NCBI GenBank assembly: GCA_018648945.1 | Contig: JABGQJ010000236.1 | Span: 1 to 10,290 of the forward strand | Direction: 5' to 3' | Source: Victivallales bacterium | Lineage (GTDB): Bacteria; Verrucomicrobiota; Lentisphaeria; Oligosphaerales; Lenti-02 | Length of the DNA: 10,290 bases | Shown here: positions 1-6,533 of the stretch, piece after piece | Position numbering within the stretch: position 1 is the stretch's first letter | Layout of the letters: the number at the start of each line of letters is the position of its first letter | Position numbers and translations under genes: made by a program | Notes under the pieces: model-generated | Database searches by the model: none | What the model was told of the DNA's origin: nothing | The model's input: the letters and a program-made list of their open reading frames with translations, nothing else

Positions 1-550
1 CGTCGGGTACCTTGGCCGTGATCCACCAGCGTTGGCACTCCCCAGCCGGGGAGGAATGGGCCAAGACCTTCTCCAGCAACTCCGGCGTGCGCCGGTAGGT
101 GGTCCGGGACGTGTAGCGGGGGTAGCCGATATTCCAGTAGGTGAGCAGGCGCACATCGAGATTGGCGACGGGGATCTCGCCTTCGGCGCAGGTCAGCGCG
201 GAGACCTTTACGCTCAGGTTCTTCAGGTCGCGTACCGGATAGATGCTGAGGGTGACCGGCTCGAACTCGCCCGGAGTTGCGAAGGCGGATAGCCCCGTCA
301 GACGCTCGTGGGGGAGGGGGTGGGTGTTCGGGTAGACCGGGTCCATGATGGGGCGCTGGAAGAGCAGATAGCCAAGGGCCTTCTCCGCCGCCGTCAGTGT
401 GGGCGCGGGAGTCTCCTCGACGAAGGGGACTTCCTTGTACGTATCCGGCACGGTGGGTTGCCGGCGTGCCTGGGCACCCGCAGCATCCGTGCTTGCACCC
501 AGGAACATGGCAGACAGGCAGAGGGCGATGATTGCTGCGGGGTGTCGCAT
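1..550 (-). CDS. Secreted DUF4091/DUF6067-like carbohydrate-type protein, N-terminal part (cut by window edge)
   Basis: This minus-strand reading frame starts at ATG 550 and stays open to position 1, so only about 183 N-terminal residues are present. The first ~28 residues are a Sec signal peptide (Arg/His, then a hydrophobic stretch ending AGAQA), so the product is exported. The mature part has a stretch reading FATPGEFEPVTLSIYP, then alternating strand-like segments, a PELLE motif and a WWITAKVPD segment. This pattern resembles the N-terminal beta-sandwich of large secreted 'glycoside hydrolase domain' (DUF4091/DUF6067-type) proteins common in planctomycetes, Lentisphaerae and relatives; the catalytic or C-terminal part lies outside the window. 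It starts 33 bases after the stop of the upstream glycosyltransferase, so it is probably the fourth gene of the argJ operon. The ribosome site is weak (AAAGGGA about 8 bases upstream). The coding frame is solid; the family is from pattern memory and no enzymatic activity can be claimed. Confidence 0.8.
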   Translation of the reverse strand, partial: MRHPAAIIALCLSAMFLGASTDAAGAQARRQPTVPDTYKEVPFVEETPAPTLTAAEKALGYLLFQRPIMDPVYPNTHPLPHERLTGLSAFATPGEFEPVTLSIYPVRDLKNLSVKVSALTCAEGEIPVANLDVRLLTYWNIGYPRYTSRTTYRRTPELLEKVLAHSSPAGECQRWWITAKVPD

Positions 551-583
551 GGCACGGATCCCTTTGGTTGGGGAGATGGCAGG

Positions 584-1732
584 CTATCGCCGTTGGGCGA
601 GGAGGCGTTCGTAGAACTGTTCGAGGACGGGGCCGAGCTGGTCGATACGGAAGTGCTCTGCTGCGTATGAGTGGCCGAACTGGCCCATGGTCTGGCGGTC
701 GGCTGGGCTCCGCAGGAGACGGAGCCAGGCACTGGCGAGGGCGTCGGGGTCGAGAGGGGTGATCAGGCCGGCCTTGCCATCGGGGACCACATCAGGCAGC
801 ATGCCGAAGTCGGAGACGACGCAGGGCTTGCCAAGGGCCATGGCTTCACGGACCGCGCGGGCGGTGCCGTCGAAGCCGGGCATGAGCAGGCTGAAGACAT
901 CGATGGAGTCGAGAGTGTCCAGGTAGTCGTCCATGCGGTAGCCGGCGAGGATCACGTTGTCGGCGATGCCCAGTTCGCGGGCGGGTTCGACTACGGTCTG
1001 CTGGATCTGGCTGGAGTGGCCGATGACCAGGAAACGGGCATTCGGAAGTTGGTCCACCACCTTGCGGGCGGCGGGTAGGAAGACATCCATCTTGCGGTAC
1101 TTCTGGAAGCGCCCGACGATGCCGATCAGCGGCGCGTCGGCGGGGATGTCGAACACGGCCCGCATGTCGCGGAGGTCCTGGCCGGGGCGGAAGCGCTCCA
1201 GATCCACCGGCATGGGCAGGACCGCGAGTTTCTCGGCAGGCAGGGCGAACTGGTCCACGTACTGCTGGCGGAAGCCCTCGGTGAAGCAGGTGAGCCCGTC
1301 GGCCAGGCGGCGGAGCAGAAGGCGCGCGCCCAGGCCCTGCTCCAGCACGGTGCGCTTGTGCAGGGAGCGGACAAGGATCGGGCGCTGGCGGGAAAATAGC
1401 CGGATCACGCCGCCGCCGAAGGAGTGGTCATGGGAGAGGTGCATATGGACCACGTCGAACTTCTCCCGGGTCACGAAGCGGGGGAGGTGGATCAGATCGT
1501 GGAGGGAGCCTCTGGGCCGGAAGTAGCGGTCGAGGGCGAACTGGTCGGTGCCTTCCAGCCCGTACTCGGCGACTTTCAGGCCGACCGTCTCGGGCTCGTT
1601 CTGGTGGGCGGGGCAACGCACGTAGGCGACGCGGACCTCGTGGCCGAGGTCGGCGAGGCCGCGGCACATCTGCAGGGCTGGTTCGGCCGGGCCGGTCCAG
1701 CGCCAATCGCTATAGAGGTGGAGAATCTTCAT
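584..1732 (-). CDS. Glycosyltransferase family 4 (GT-B fold)
   Basis: 382 residues, usual for GT4 enzymes, which transfer a sugar from a nucleotide-sugar donor to an acceptor at the cytoplasmic face of the membrane. The N-terminal Rossmann half begins MKILHLYSDWRWTG with the expected glycine-containing loop, and KFDVVHMHLSHDHS lies near residues 91-104. The C-terminal donor half begins at IGIVGRFQKYRK (203-214), where R208/K211 are in the usual phosphate-binding region. FLVIGHS follows at 234-240, and the acid motif is D288-X7-E296 (GFDGTARAVREAMALGKP), with Asp in place of the usual first Glu of EX7E. No signal peptide or membrane segment is visible. The start is fixed by a four-base ATGA overlap with the stop of the preceding glycosyltransferase and a GAGG site 8 bases upstream; the frame is open further upstream, but that part is antisense-like low-complexity sequence. 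Its operon partners suggest lipopolysaccharide or other surface-glycan synthesis; donor and acceptor cannot be read from the sequence. Confidence 0.92.
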   Translation of the reverse strand: MKILHLYSDWRWTGPAEPALQMCRGLADLGHEVRVAYVRCPAHQNEPETVGLKVAEYGLEGTDQFALDRYFRPRGSLHDLIHLPRFVTREKFDVVHMHLSHDHSFGGGVIRLFSRQRPILVRSLHKRTVLEQGLGARLLLRRLADGLTCFTEGFRQQYVDQFALPAEKLAVLPMPVDLERFRPGQDLRDMRAVFDIPADAPLIGIVGRFQKYRKMDVFLPAARKVVDQLPNARFLVIGHSSQIQQTVVEPARELGIADNVILAGYRMDDYLDTLDSIDVFSLLMPGFDGTARAVREAMALGKPCVVSDFGMLPDVVPDGKAGLITPLDPDALASAWLRLLRSPADRQTMGQFGHSYAAEHFRIDQLGPVLEQFYERLLAQRR

Positions 1733-2847
1733 CGGTTGGCCTCGGGCTGCTGCTTTTCTTCGGCGAGGCGAACGAGAAGGGGGGCAAGGCGGTCGGCATA
1801 GGCGACGATGGACTGCTCCTCGGCGATGGCGCGTCCCGCTTTGCCCCAGACGGCCCGGCGGTCGGCATCGATGGCCAGGGCACGGACAGCCGCCGCCCAA
1901 CTGGCGTCGATCTCGGCCTGCGCTCCGACCACGGGAAGGATCTGCCCACTCTCGCCTTCGCGGACGAGTTCGGCGGAACCATTGCGGTCGCTGGTGAGCA
2001 CGGGCAGTCCGGAAGCCATGGCTTCGATGACCACGTTTGCGCAGGCATCGAAGTAGGTGGGATGGACGAGGGCATCCACGGCGGCGTAGACGGTTTCGGG
2101 CTCGCGGGTTGCCCCGGCGTAGACCAGCCAAGGTGTGGTGAGCGGTGGCTGTCGTTTGCCCATGACCACGAGTTTGGCACAGGGGCATCCCGCCTGCAGC
2201 CCGGAGAAGACGCGCGCCAGGAGGGCGAAGTTCTTCATGCGCAGGTTGTGCGCGCTGAGGACAAAGGCCACATCCGTGGCGTCCAGGCCCAGTTCAGCCC
2301 GCTTGGCTTCGCGCGGACCCGCGAGTCGGTCCGCAGAGAAGCGGGCGGTGTCCACGCCGTTGAGCAGGACGTGGATATGGTCCTCTGCCGCCGGCGAGAC
2401 GGCCCGAATCTGGCTGGCAACGAACTCGGAGTTGGCCAGGAAATGGGCCTCGGGGCGGGCCAGGAAGGAAGTCTCCTCGGCCAAGGTCCGGCGGTGCTTG
2501 GCGCGTAGCCCGTCCACCACCGCCCGTACCATCCGCATGAGGGGGGAGCGCGTCTCCTGCATCAGCCGCAGGTATTCGCGGTGGACGCCGCCGCCCAATC
2601 GATGCATGTCGGCGGGCACGTGCAGGCCCCAGTCCAGATGCAGATCGGCGGAGAAGCCGGCCATGTGGCGGGGCGCATCGGTCAGTTCTCCCAACGCCAG
2701 GTCCACTTCCGGCCCGGCCCGGCCGGTCTGGGCGAGCACGCGCACGGCATGGCCGCGCCGCGCCAGTTCGCGGCAGACGGTAACGGCGAAGCCCTCGGCC
2801 CCGCCCTCGGCGGCGTCGAAGTGGGGAATGGTGAGGAGCAGTCTCAT
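1729..2847 (-). CDS. WaaG/RfaG-like glycosyltransferase family 4
   Basis: 372 residues, GT-B fold. The N-terminus MRLLLTIPHFDAAEGGAEG has the acceptor-side glycine loop. The segment DWGLHVPADMHRLGGGVHREYL (72-93) resembles the region of LPS core glucosyltransferase WaaG/RfaG proteins that contains a D-x-[YH]-x-x-GGG-H-x-x-[WY] pattern. The donor half has FVLSAHNLRMKN (195-206), where K205 fits the phosphate-binding lysine, then KLVVMGK, and the acid motif D267-X7-E275 (FDACANVVIEAMASGLPV), followed by TSDRNGSAELV. WaaG-type enzymes add a hexose to the heptose of the LPS inner core on the cytoplasmic side; the exact sugar here is unknown. The start ATG 2847 lies two bases after the argJ stop (TGAGCATG), and no strong Shine-Dalgarno is seen, so translation is probably coupled to argJ. 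The stop overlaps the next glycosyltransferase start by ATGA. GT4 membership is secure; the WaaG-like label is moderate. Confidence 0.9.
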   Translation of the reverse strand: MRLLLTIPHFDAAEGGAEGFAVTVCRELARRGHAVRVLAQTGRAGPEVDLALGELTDAPRHMAGFSADLHLDWGLHVPADMHRLGGGVHREYLRLMQETRSPLMRMVRAVVDGLRAKHRRTLAEETSFLARPEAHFLANSEFVASQIRAVSPAAEDHIHVLLNGVDTARFSADRLAGPREAKRAELGLDATDVAFVLSAHNLRMKNFALLARVFSGLQAGCPCAKLVVMGKRQPPLTTPWLVYAGATREPETVYAAVDALVHPTYFDACANVVIEAMASGLPVLTSDRNGSAELVREGESGQILPVVGAQAEIDASWAAAVRALAIDADRRAVWGKAGRAIAEEQSIVAYADRLAPLLVRLAEEKQQPEANR

Positions 2848-2849
2848 GC

Positions 2850-4088
2850 TCAGGTATGGTAGTCCGCGTTGATCTTGACGTATTCGTAGGTCAGGTCGCA
2901 GGTCCAGACCGTAAATGCACCATCGCCCACGCCCAGGTCGAGATCGATGCGGAACTCCCGTCTCGAAATGGCCTTGACCTGCTCCACCTCGGGGGTTCCG
3001 GCATCCATGCCGCCCCGGACGATTGGGACGTCTTGGTAGTCCAGGCTGACCTGTTTGGTGTCCAGGGCGACCCCGCTGTACCCAGCGGCACAGAGGACTC
3101 GGCCCCAGTTGGGATCGGCCCCGAACCAAGCGGTCTTGCAGAGGGCGGAATTGGCGATGGCGTCGGCGCAGATGCGTGCCTCGTCGTCGTCCTTGGCACC
3201 GGTCACGTTCAGCTCCACGAACCGGGTCACGCCTTCGCCATCGAGAACCATCTCCTTGGCCAGCCGCCCGACCAGGAAGGCGAAGGCTTCGGCGAAGGCC
3301 GGGAAGTCCGGCGAATCGGGTTGCAGTGTCTCATTGCCGGCCAGGCCATTGGCCAGCGCCAGGAAGGTATCGTTAGTGCTGGTGTCGCCATCGACCGTGA
3401 TCCGGTTGAAGGACTGGTCCAGGGACCTACCCAGGCAGATGTCCAGCGCCTCGCGCGAGACGGCGGCGTCGGTGGTGACATAGGCGAGCATCGTCGCTTG
3501 TGGCGGTTGCAGCTGCATGGCGGGATTGATCATCCCCGCGCCCTTGGTCATGCCCCCGATGCGAATGGTCCTGCCAGCCACGGTCAGTTCCACGGCCAGC
3601 GCCTTGGGCCGGGTATCCGTGGTCATGATGGCCGCCGCCACCTGCGCGCTGGCCGCATCGCCACTGTCCAGCCCTGCTGCCGCCTTCTCGATGCCGCTGA
3701 GAATGATGCCCATCGGCATGGGCACGCCAATCCGGCCCGTGGAGGAGACCAGCACCTCATCGGCCGTCACGCCAAGTTGTTCGGCCACATGCGCGGCCAT
3801 TGCGGTGGCATCGGCATCGCCCTGCGCGCCCGTGCAGGCATTGGCATTGCCACTGTTCACGATCACCGAGCGGACGTCCCCGCCTGTTGCGATGATGCGC
3901 TGGTCGTAGACCACGGGCGCCGCTGCGAAGGCATTGGTAGTGAATGCCCCGGCTACCGTGGCGGGTACGGTGGAGTGGATGAGGGCCATGTCCGGGGCCC
4001 CGGAACGCTTCAGACCCGCGACAATGCCGGCGGCCTGAAAACCAACGGGAGTGGCCACCCCGCCGTCACCTAGCACCTTGAACCCCAT
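2850..4088 (-). CDS. argJ: ArgJ, bifunctional glutamate N-acetyltransferase / amino-acid acetyltransferase
   Basis: 412 residues, the normal ArgJ length. ArgJ transfers acetyl from N-acetylornithine to glutamate, recycling the acetyl group in arginine biosynthesis; some members also use acetyl-CoA. Motifs in order: NSGNAN (78-83), STGRIG (116-121, supplying the oxyanion-hole Thr-Gly), KGAGMI (182-187), the self-cleavage site ATML with T199 as expected N-terminal nucleophile of the beta chain, NRITVDGDTSTNDT (228-241), DGEG (283-286), CKTAWFGADPNWGR (317-330), and the C-terminal segment YEYVKINADYHT (401-412) reaching the end. Between KGAGMI and ATML there are about ten residues (NPAMQLQPPQ) instead of the usual four (as in xPNM). 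The start at 4088 is chosen because MGFKVLGDGG is where homology begins and GAGGT (4095-4099) lies six bases upstream; an in-frame extension to 4247 looks non-coding. It is the first gene of the operon with the glycosyltransferases. Whether it is mono- or bifunctional cannot be told. Confidence 0.96.
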   Translation of the reverse strand: MGFKVLGDGGVATPVGFQAAGIVAGLKRSGAPDMALIHSTVPATVAGAFTTNAFAAAPVVYDQRIIATGGDVRSVIVNSGNANACTGAQGDADATAMAAHVAEQLGVTADEVLVSSTGRIGVPMPMGIILSGIEKAAAGLDSGDAASAQVAAAIMTTDTRPKALAVELTVAGRTIRIGGMTKGAGMINPAMQLQPPQATMLAYVTTDAAVSREALDICLGRSLDQSFNRITVDGDTSTNDTFLALANGLAGNETLQPDSPDFPAFAEAFAFLVGRLAKEMVLDGEGVTRFVELNVTGAKDDDEARICADAIANSALCKTAWFGADPNWGRVLCAAGYSGVALDTKQVSLDYQDVPIVRGGMDAGTPEVEQVKAISRREFRIDLDLGVGDGAFTVWTCDLTYEYVKINADYHT

Positions 4089-4094
4089 CTTGAG

Positions 4095-4099
4095 ACCTC
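4095..4099 (-). promoter_or_regulatory. Ribosome binding site of argJ
   Basis: GAGGT on the minus strand, six bases before ATG 4088. It supports this start over the in-frame upstream ATG at 4247. Confidence 0.65.
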
Positions 4100-4122
4100 G
4101 CAGACCAGAGCCGATACAGCAA

Positions 4123-4145
4123 CGCGGCGACCGAGTGCCGCCGCG
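4123..4145 (-). other. GC-rich hairpin in the argJ leader
   Basis: A perfect seven-base inverted repeat, CGCGGCG (4123-4129) and CGCCGCG (4139-4145), with a nine-base loop, lies just downstream of the candidate -10 box and upstream of the argJ ribosome site. No T-run follows on the minus strand (next bases TTGCTGTATC), so it does not look like a simple terminator. In a GC-rich genome a stem of this size may be chance. No ARG-box-like sequence was seen near it. Confidence 0.3.
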
Positions 4146-4153
4146 AACCCTAT

Positions 4154-4181
4154 ACCATACCTGTGGCGTTGCCCTGCGCAA
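4154..4181 (-). promoter_or_regulatory. Candidate promoter of the argJ operon
   Basis: On the minus strand TTGCGC (4176-4181) and TATGGT (4154-4159) are separated by 16 bases; a second AT-rich hexamer, TATAGG, overlaps just downstream. It sits about 65 bases before the argJ start, between the end of the ABC operon and argJ. Both boxes are imperfect matches to the sigma-70 consensus and the organism's consensus is unknown, so this is only a plausible site. Confidence 0.3.
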
Positions 4182-4259
4182 GCAGGCAGAAGGGGTGCCG
4201 GCGTGCGGCTTGCAGCGACCACGGCTCGCCCCTTCGCTCCATGTCACGGGCAGGACCGG

Positions 4260-5048
4260 CTACCTGAGTCCCTTGATGGGGGGGAGCTTGCCTGGGAGCT
4301 CGACCTTGATCGGGTCCTGCGGTACTTCCCTCGGTGGCACGTTGGTTGTCTTCTCTTCGCCGGTGTGATCTTCGCCGCACTTGGCACCCTCGTCGCCCTT
4401 GCCGCAGCCCTTTGTCTCCAGCGTGTAGATCGGCTCGCCGGGGTCGCCGTAGTGCTTCCTGTGGACCTGCGTGATGGCATCGCCTACGTCGCTCATCTTG
4501 TAGTTGGCGGGTTCGTTGCCCACCAGGTGGACCGTCTCTATCTTGCCCCCAACGAGGAATTTGAAGTCCACTTCCTGGTTGATGACGATCGCTGCGCATG
4601 GCTGGCCGATCTTCACCTGGAGATCCGGTTCCTCCTTGGAGAAGTCATCCACCGAGACGAACTTCACGTGAATCTCCTCCGGTCGCGCCGTGGCGATGTC
4701 AGACAGGAGCTTGGCCACGCCGGAGTGGCAGTCCGAGCCGCCTGGGAGGACGGCGACGATCTGGACCTTGGCGTCCTCGGAGCCGATGGGGTCGATGTCG
4801 ACGGGGGGGACATCGGAGGATCCTCCCCCGAGGGGGTCTTCGAAAACCTTGTCGACCCCGCGCACATGGACCACGACGGAAAAGGCGGTGGATGCCAGCA
4901 GGACCACCGCCATGGCAGCGATGTGCATCACCAGTCGCAGGCGTCGCGCTCGCAGCAGGGCGAAGCGAGCTTCCGCGCTGGCGAAGGTGATGTCGGACAC
5001 TTCGCTTTCGGACAGTTCCAGCTCGTTGTCGTTCAATCCGAGAGGCAT
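4260..5048 (-). CDS. Membrane-anchored thioredoxin-like protein, last gene of the ABC operon
   Basis: 262 residues. About 37 acidic-then-basic cytoplasmic residues (ending LLRARRLRLV) are followed by one membrane helix at about 38-60, giving an N-in/C-out tethered protein. The external part (94-200) looks like a thioredoxin fold: a strand KVQIVAVLPGG, a Cys at the start of helix 1 (C107, GSDCHSG), a strand IHVKFVSV, then QPCAAIVIN (C151) and a VGGKIETVHLVG hairpin. It lacks CXXC; the two Cys are 44 residues apart. A 58-residue tail carries C215, C224 and H228 in a Gly/Lys/Glu-rich stretch and ends proline-rich. The domain aligns with the protein encoded just upstream, which has the same Cys layout. 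ATG 5048 is four bases after the upstream stop, with AGGA nine bases ahead. The fold assignment is from pattern; function is unknown. A redox partner or metal/thiol receptor for the linked ABC transporter is an inference. Confidence 0.85.
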   Translation of the reverse strand: MPLGLNDNELELSESEVSDITFASAEARFALLRARRLRLVMHIAAMAVVLLASTAFSVVVHVRGVDKVFEDPLGGGSSDVPPVDIDPIGSEDAKVQIVAVLPGGSDCHSGVAKLLSDIATARPEEIHVKFVSVDDFSKEEPDLQVKIGQPCAAIVINQEVDFKFLVGGKIETVHLVGNEPANYKMSDVGDAITQVHRKHYGDPGEPIYTLETKGCGKGDEGAKCGEDHTGEEKTTNVPPREVPQDPIKVELPGKLPPIKGLR

Positions 5049-5052
5049 GGTT

Positions 5053-5817
5053 CTACTTCCTCGGGGCTCTCGTCTGGGGAGGCACCTGCCACTTGAAGGG
5101 ACGCCGCAGGCAGGGATAGGCATTGATCACGTCGGCTAGGGGGGCGGCGGCTTTCTGGATGGCGATGCGGTTGCGGGCGTCGGTCGCGTCCACCGGTACG
5201 GGGGCGGACAGCAGTCCCTGTTTGCGAACGGTCAGGAGCACGGCTTTCTTACCCTCTGGCACAATCCAGAAATCCTCCTGCGTGAGAGGCTTTTCCTTGG
5301 CCAACTTGCTGAGTGTCTCGGCGGCGCTCTGGATACGCTTGGTTTCGCTGCCACTATAGGTGGCTTTCCCGCCGATGACGAGCGTGGTCTTGCCGTCGGC
5401 TGCCGTGGTGGTCACGGTCGGGGGCAGGCGGTCGGTATCGGCAACGCCTTCGATCTTCTGGCGGACGGCGGTCTCCAGCTCTTCAAGCAACCAGAAGAAC
5501 CCGGCAGGTTTCATGAACGCAACCCGGATCTTGGCCCCCTGGAAGACGATATCGGTCTCGTCCTTGCCGTCGAGGCGGATGCCCATGCATCTCATGCCGC
5601 TCTCCCGCCAGGCCTTGGCCCCGTCTGGAGTGCCGAAGTCAACGATCTCCAGTGCCACCTTGTCGCCGTAGGTCTTGGCCAGTTTGGCCAGGATCGCTTC
5701 AGTGGGTCGCTGGCAGCCGCTCTTGACGTTGATGTAGGCGGAGATCTTCAGCGGTGCCGCCAGGGAGGGGAGGGCGGTCAGAGCGCAACAGAGGATGAGG
5801 CAGGAACGGGACAGCAT
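5053..5817 (-). CDS. Secreted thioredoxin-like protein, third gene of the ABC operon
   Basis: 254 residues with a clear signal peptide ([20 protein letters not shown], cleavage near AxA at 19-21), so periplasmic or surface-located. The mature N-terminal half (24-125) has thioredoxin-fold features: strand KISAYINV, C35 at the start of helix 1 (KSGCQRPTE), strand VALEIVDF, C77 before the third strand (SGMRCMGIRLDGK), a hairpin around FQGAKIRVAFMKPAG, and a final helix. There is no CXXC; the two Cys are 42 residues apart, as in the downstream tethered protein. A linker follows (TTTAADGK), then a second alpha/beta region (145-230) with LVIGG, FWIVPEGKKAVLLTV and a VDATDARN segment, and C236 near the end. 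Its ATG overlaps the ATPase stop (TGATG), with a strong GGAGGA six bases upstream, so it is co-translated with the transporter. I recognise the fold pattern but no named family. Confidence 0.87.
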   Translation of the reverse strand: MLSRSCLILCCALTALPSLAAPLKISAYINVKSGCQRPTEAILAKLAKTYGDKVALEIVDFGTPDGAKAWRESGMRCMGIRLDGKDETDIVFQGAKIRVAFMKPAGFFWLLEELETAVRQKIEGVADTDRLPPTVTTTAADGKTTLVIGGKATYSGSETKRIQSAAETLSKLAKEKPLTQEDFWIVPEGKKAVLLTVRKQGLLSAPVPVDATDARNRIAIQKAAAPLADVINAYPCLRRPFKWQVPPQTRAPRK

Positions 5818-6512
5818 CAGACTTCCTCCAGGGTGGATGAGACGACCTTGCCCGCTTCGAGGCGGACATGGTGTTCGCAGCGGTCGGCGACTGACAGGTC
5901 ATGGGTGGAGAGCACCACCGAGCGATGACCGCCGGAGGTGAGATCGAAGAGCAGATCCAGGATCGAGTCAGCGTTGCCGCTATCCAGATTCCCGGTTGGT
6001 TCGTCCGCCAGGATCAGTGTGGGTTCACCGATCAGTGCGCGAGCGAGGCCCACGCGCTGTTGCTCGCCGCCGCTCAACTCGCCGGGGAGATGATTGATGC
6101 GCTTCTCCAGGCCGACTCGCTCGACCCACTGCAGGGCGCGGGCCTTAAGCTCCAGTTCGTCCGCGACGATGGGCACCAGGGGGAGCATCACGTTCTCCCA
6201 GACCGTCAGGGTGGGGAGAAGATGATAGTTCTGGAAGACGAATCCGATGTTCTCGCGGCGGAAATCGGCCCGCTGGTCCTCGTTCATCGCGGTGATGTCC
6301 TGGCCAAACACCTCGATGCGGCCGCCGGTGGCGGGATCGAGCCCGGCGGCGAGCGACAGAAGCGTACTCTTGCCCGAACCCGACGGGCCGGTAATGGCGA
6401 CGGTGAGGGCGGTGGGGATGGTGAGGGTCACGCCGTCCAGGGCATGCACGGTCTCGTCCGCGCGGGGATAGAAGCGCTGCACGTCATGCAGATGAATGGC
6501 GGGGGTGGTCAT
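5817..6512 (-). CDS. ABC transporter ATP-binding protein, MacB/LolD type
   Basis: 231 residues, the standard size for the stand-alone ATPase of MacB/LolD/FtsE-like (type VII) systems. Landmarks in order: aromatic A-loop Y15, Walker [10 protein letters not shown] (42-50), Q-loop Q94 in [18 protein letters not shown], signature LSGGEQQR (146-153), Walker B LILADEP (166-172) with catalytic E171, D-loop GNLDS, and switch H204 in LSTHD. All catalytic residues are intact. The [18 protein letters not shown] stretch is typical of this subfamily, whose members power mechanotransmission across the envelope rather than classic import. The start at 6512 has AAGGA five bases upstream and lies 21 bases after the permease stop. 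Its substrate is set by the permease and the two thioredoxin-like partners downstream and cannot be inferred from the ATPase. Confidence 0.97.
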   Translation of the reverse strand: MTTPAIHLHDVQRFYPRADETVHALDGVTLTIPTALTVAITGPSGSGKSTLLSLAAGLDPATGGRIEVFGQDITAMNEDQRADFRRENIGFVFQNYHLLPTLTVWENVMLPLVPIVADELELKARALQWVERVGLEKRINHLPGELSGGEQQRVGLARALIGEPTLILADEPTGNLDSGNADSILDLLFDLTSGGHRSVVLSTHDLSVADRCEHHVRLEAGKVVSSTLEEV

Positions 6513-6533
6513 TGGTTTCCTTGGCTGCCGATC

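Noticed and set aside
1733..2188. N-terminal extension of the second glycosyltransferase (open frame to 2188)
   Set aside because: The extension overlaps the upstream glycosyltransferase in another frame and is Arg/Pro-rich with no motif. The GT4 fold begins at MKILHLY, at an ATGA junction.
2856..4073. Long plus-strand open frame (405 codons) antisense to argJ
   Set aside because: It mirrors the argJ coding frame in GC-rich DNA, has Gly/His/Asp-rich low-quality sequence and no family motif. argJ on the other strand is unambiguous.
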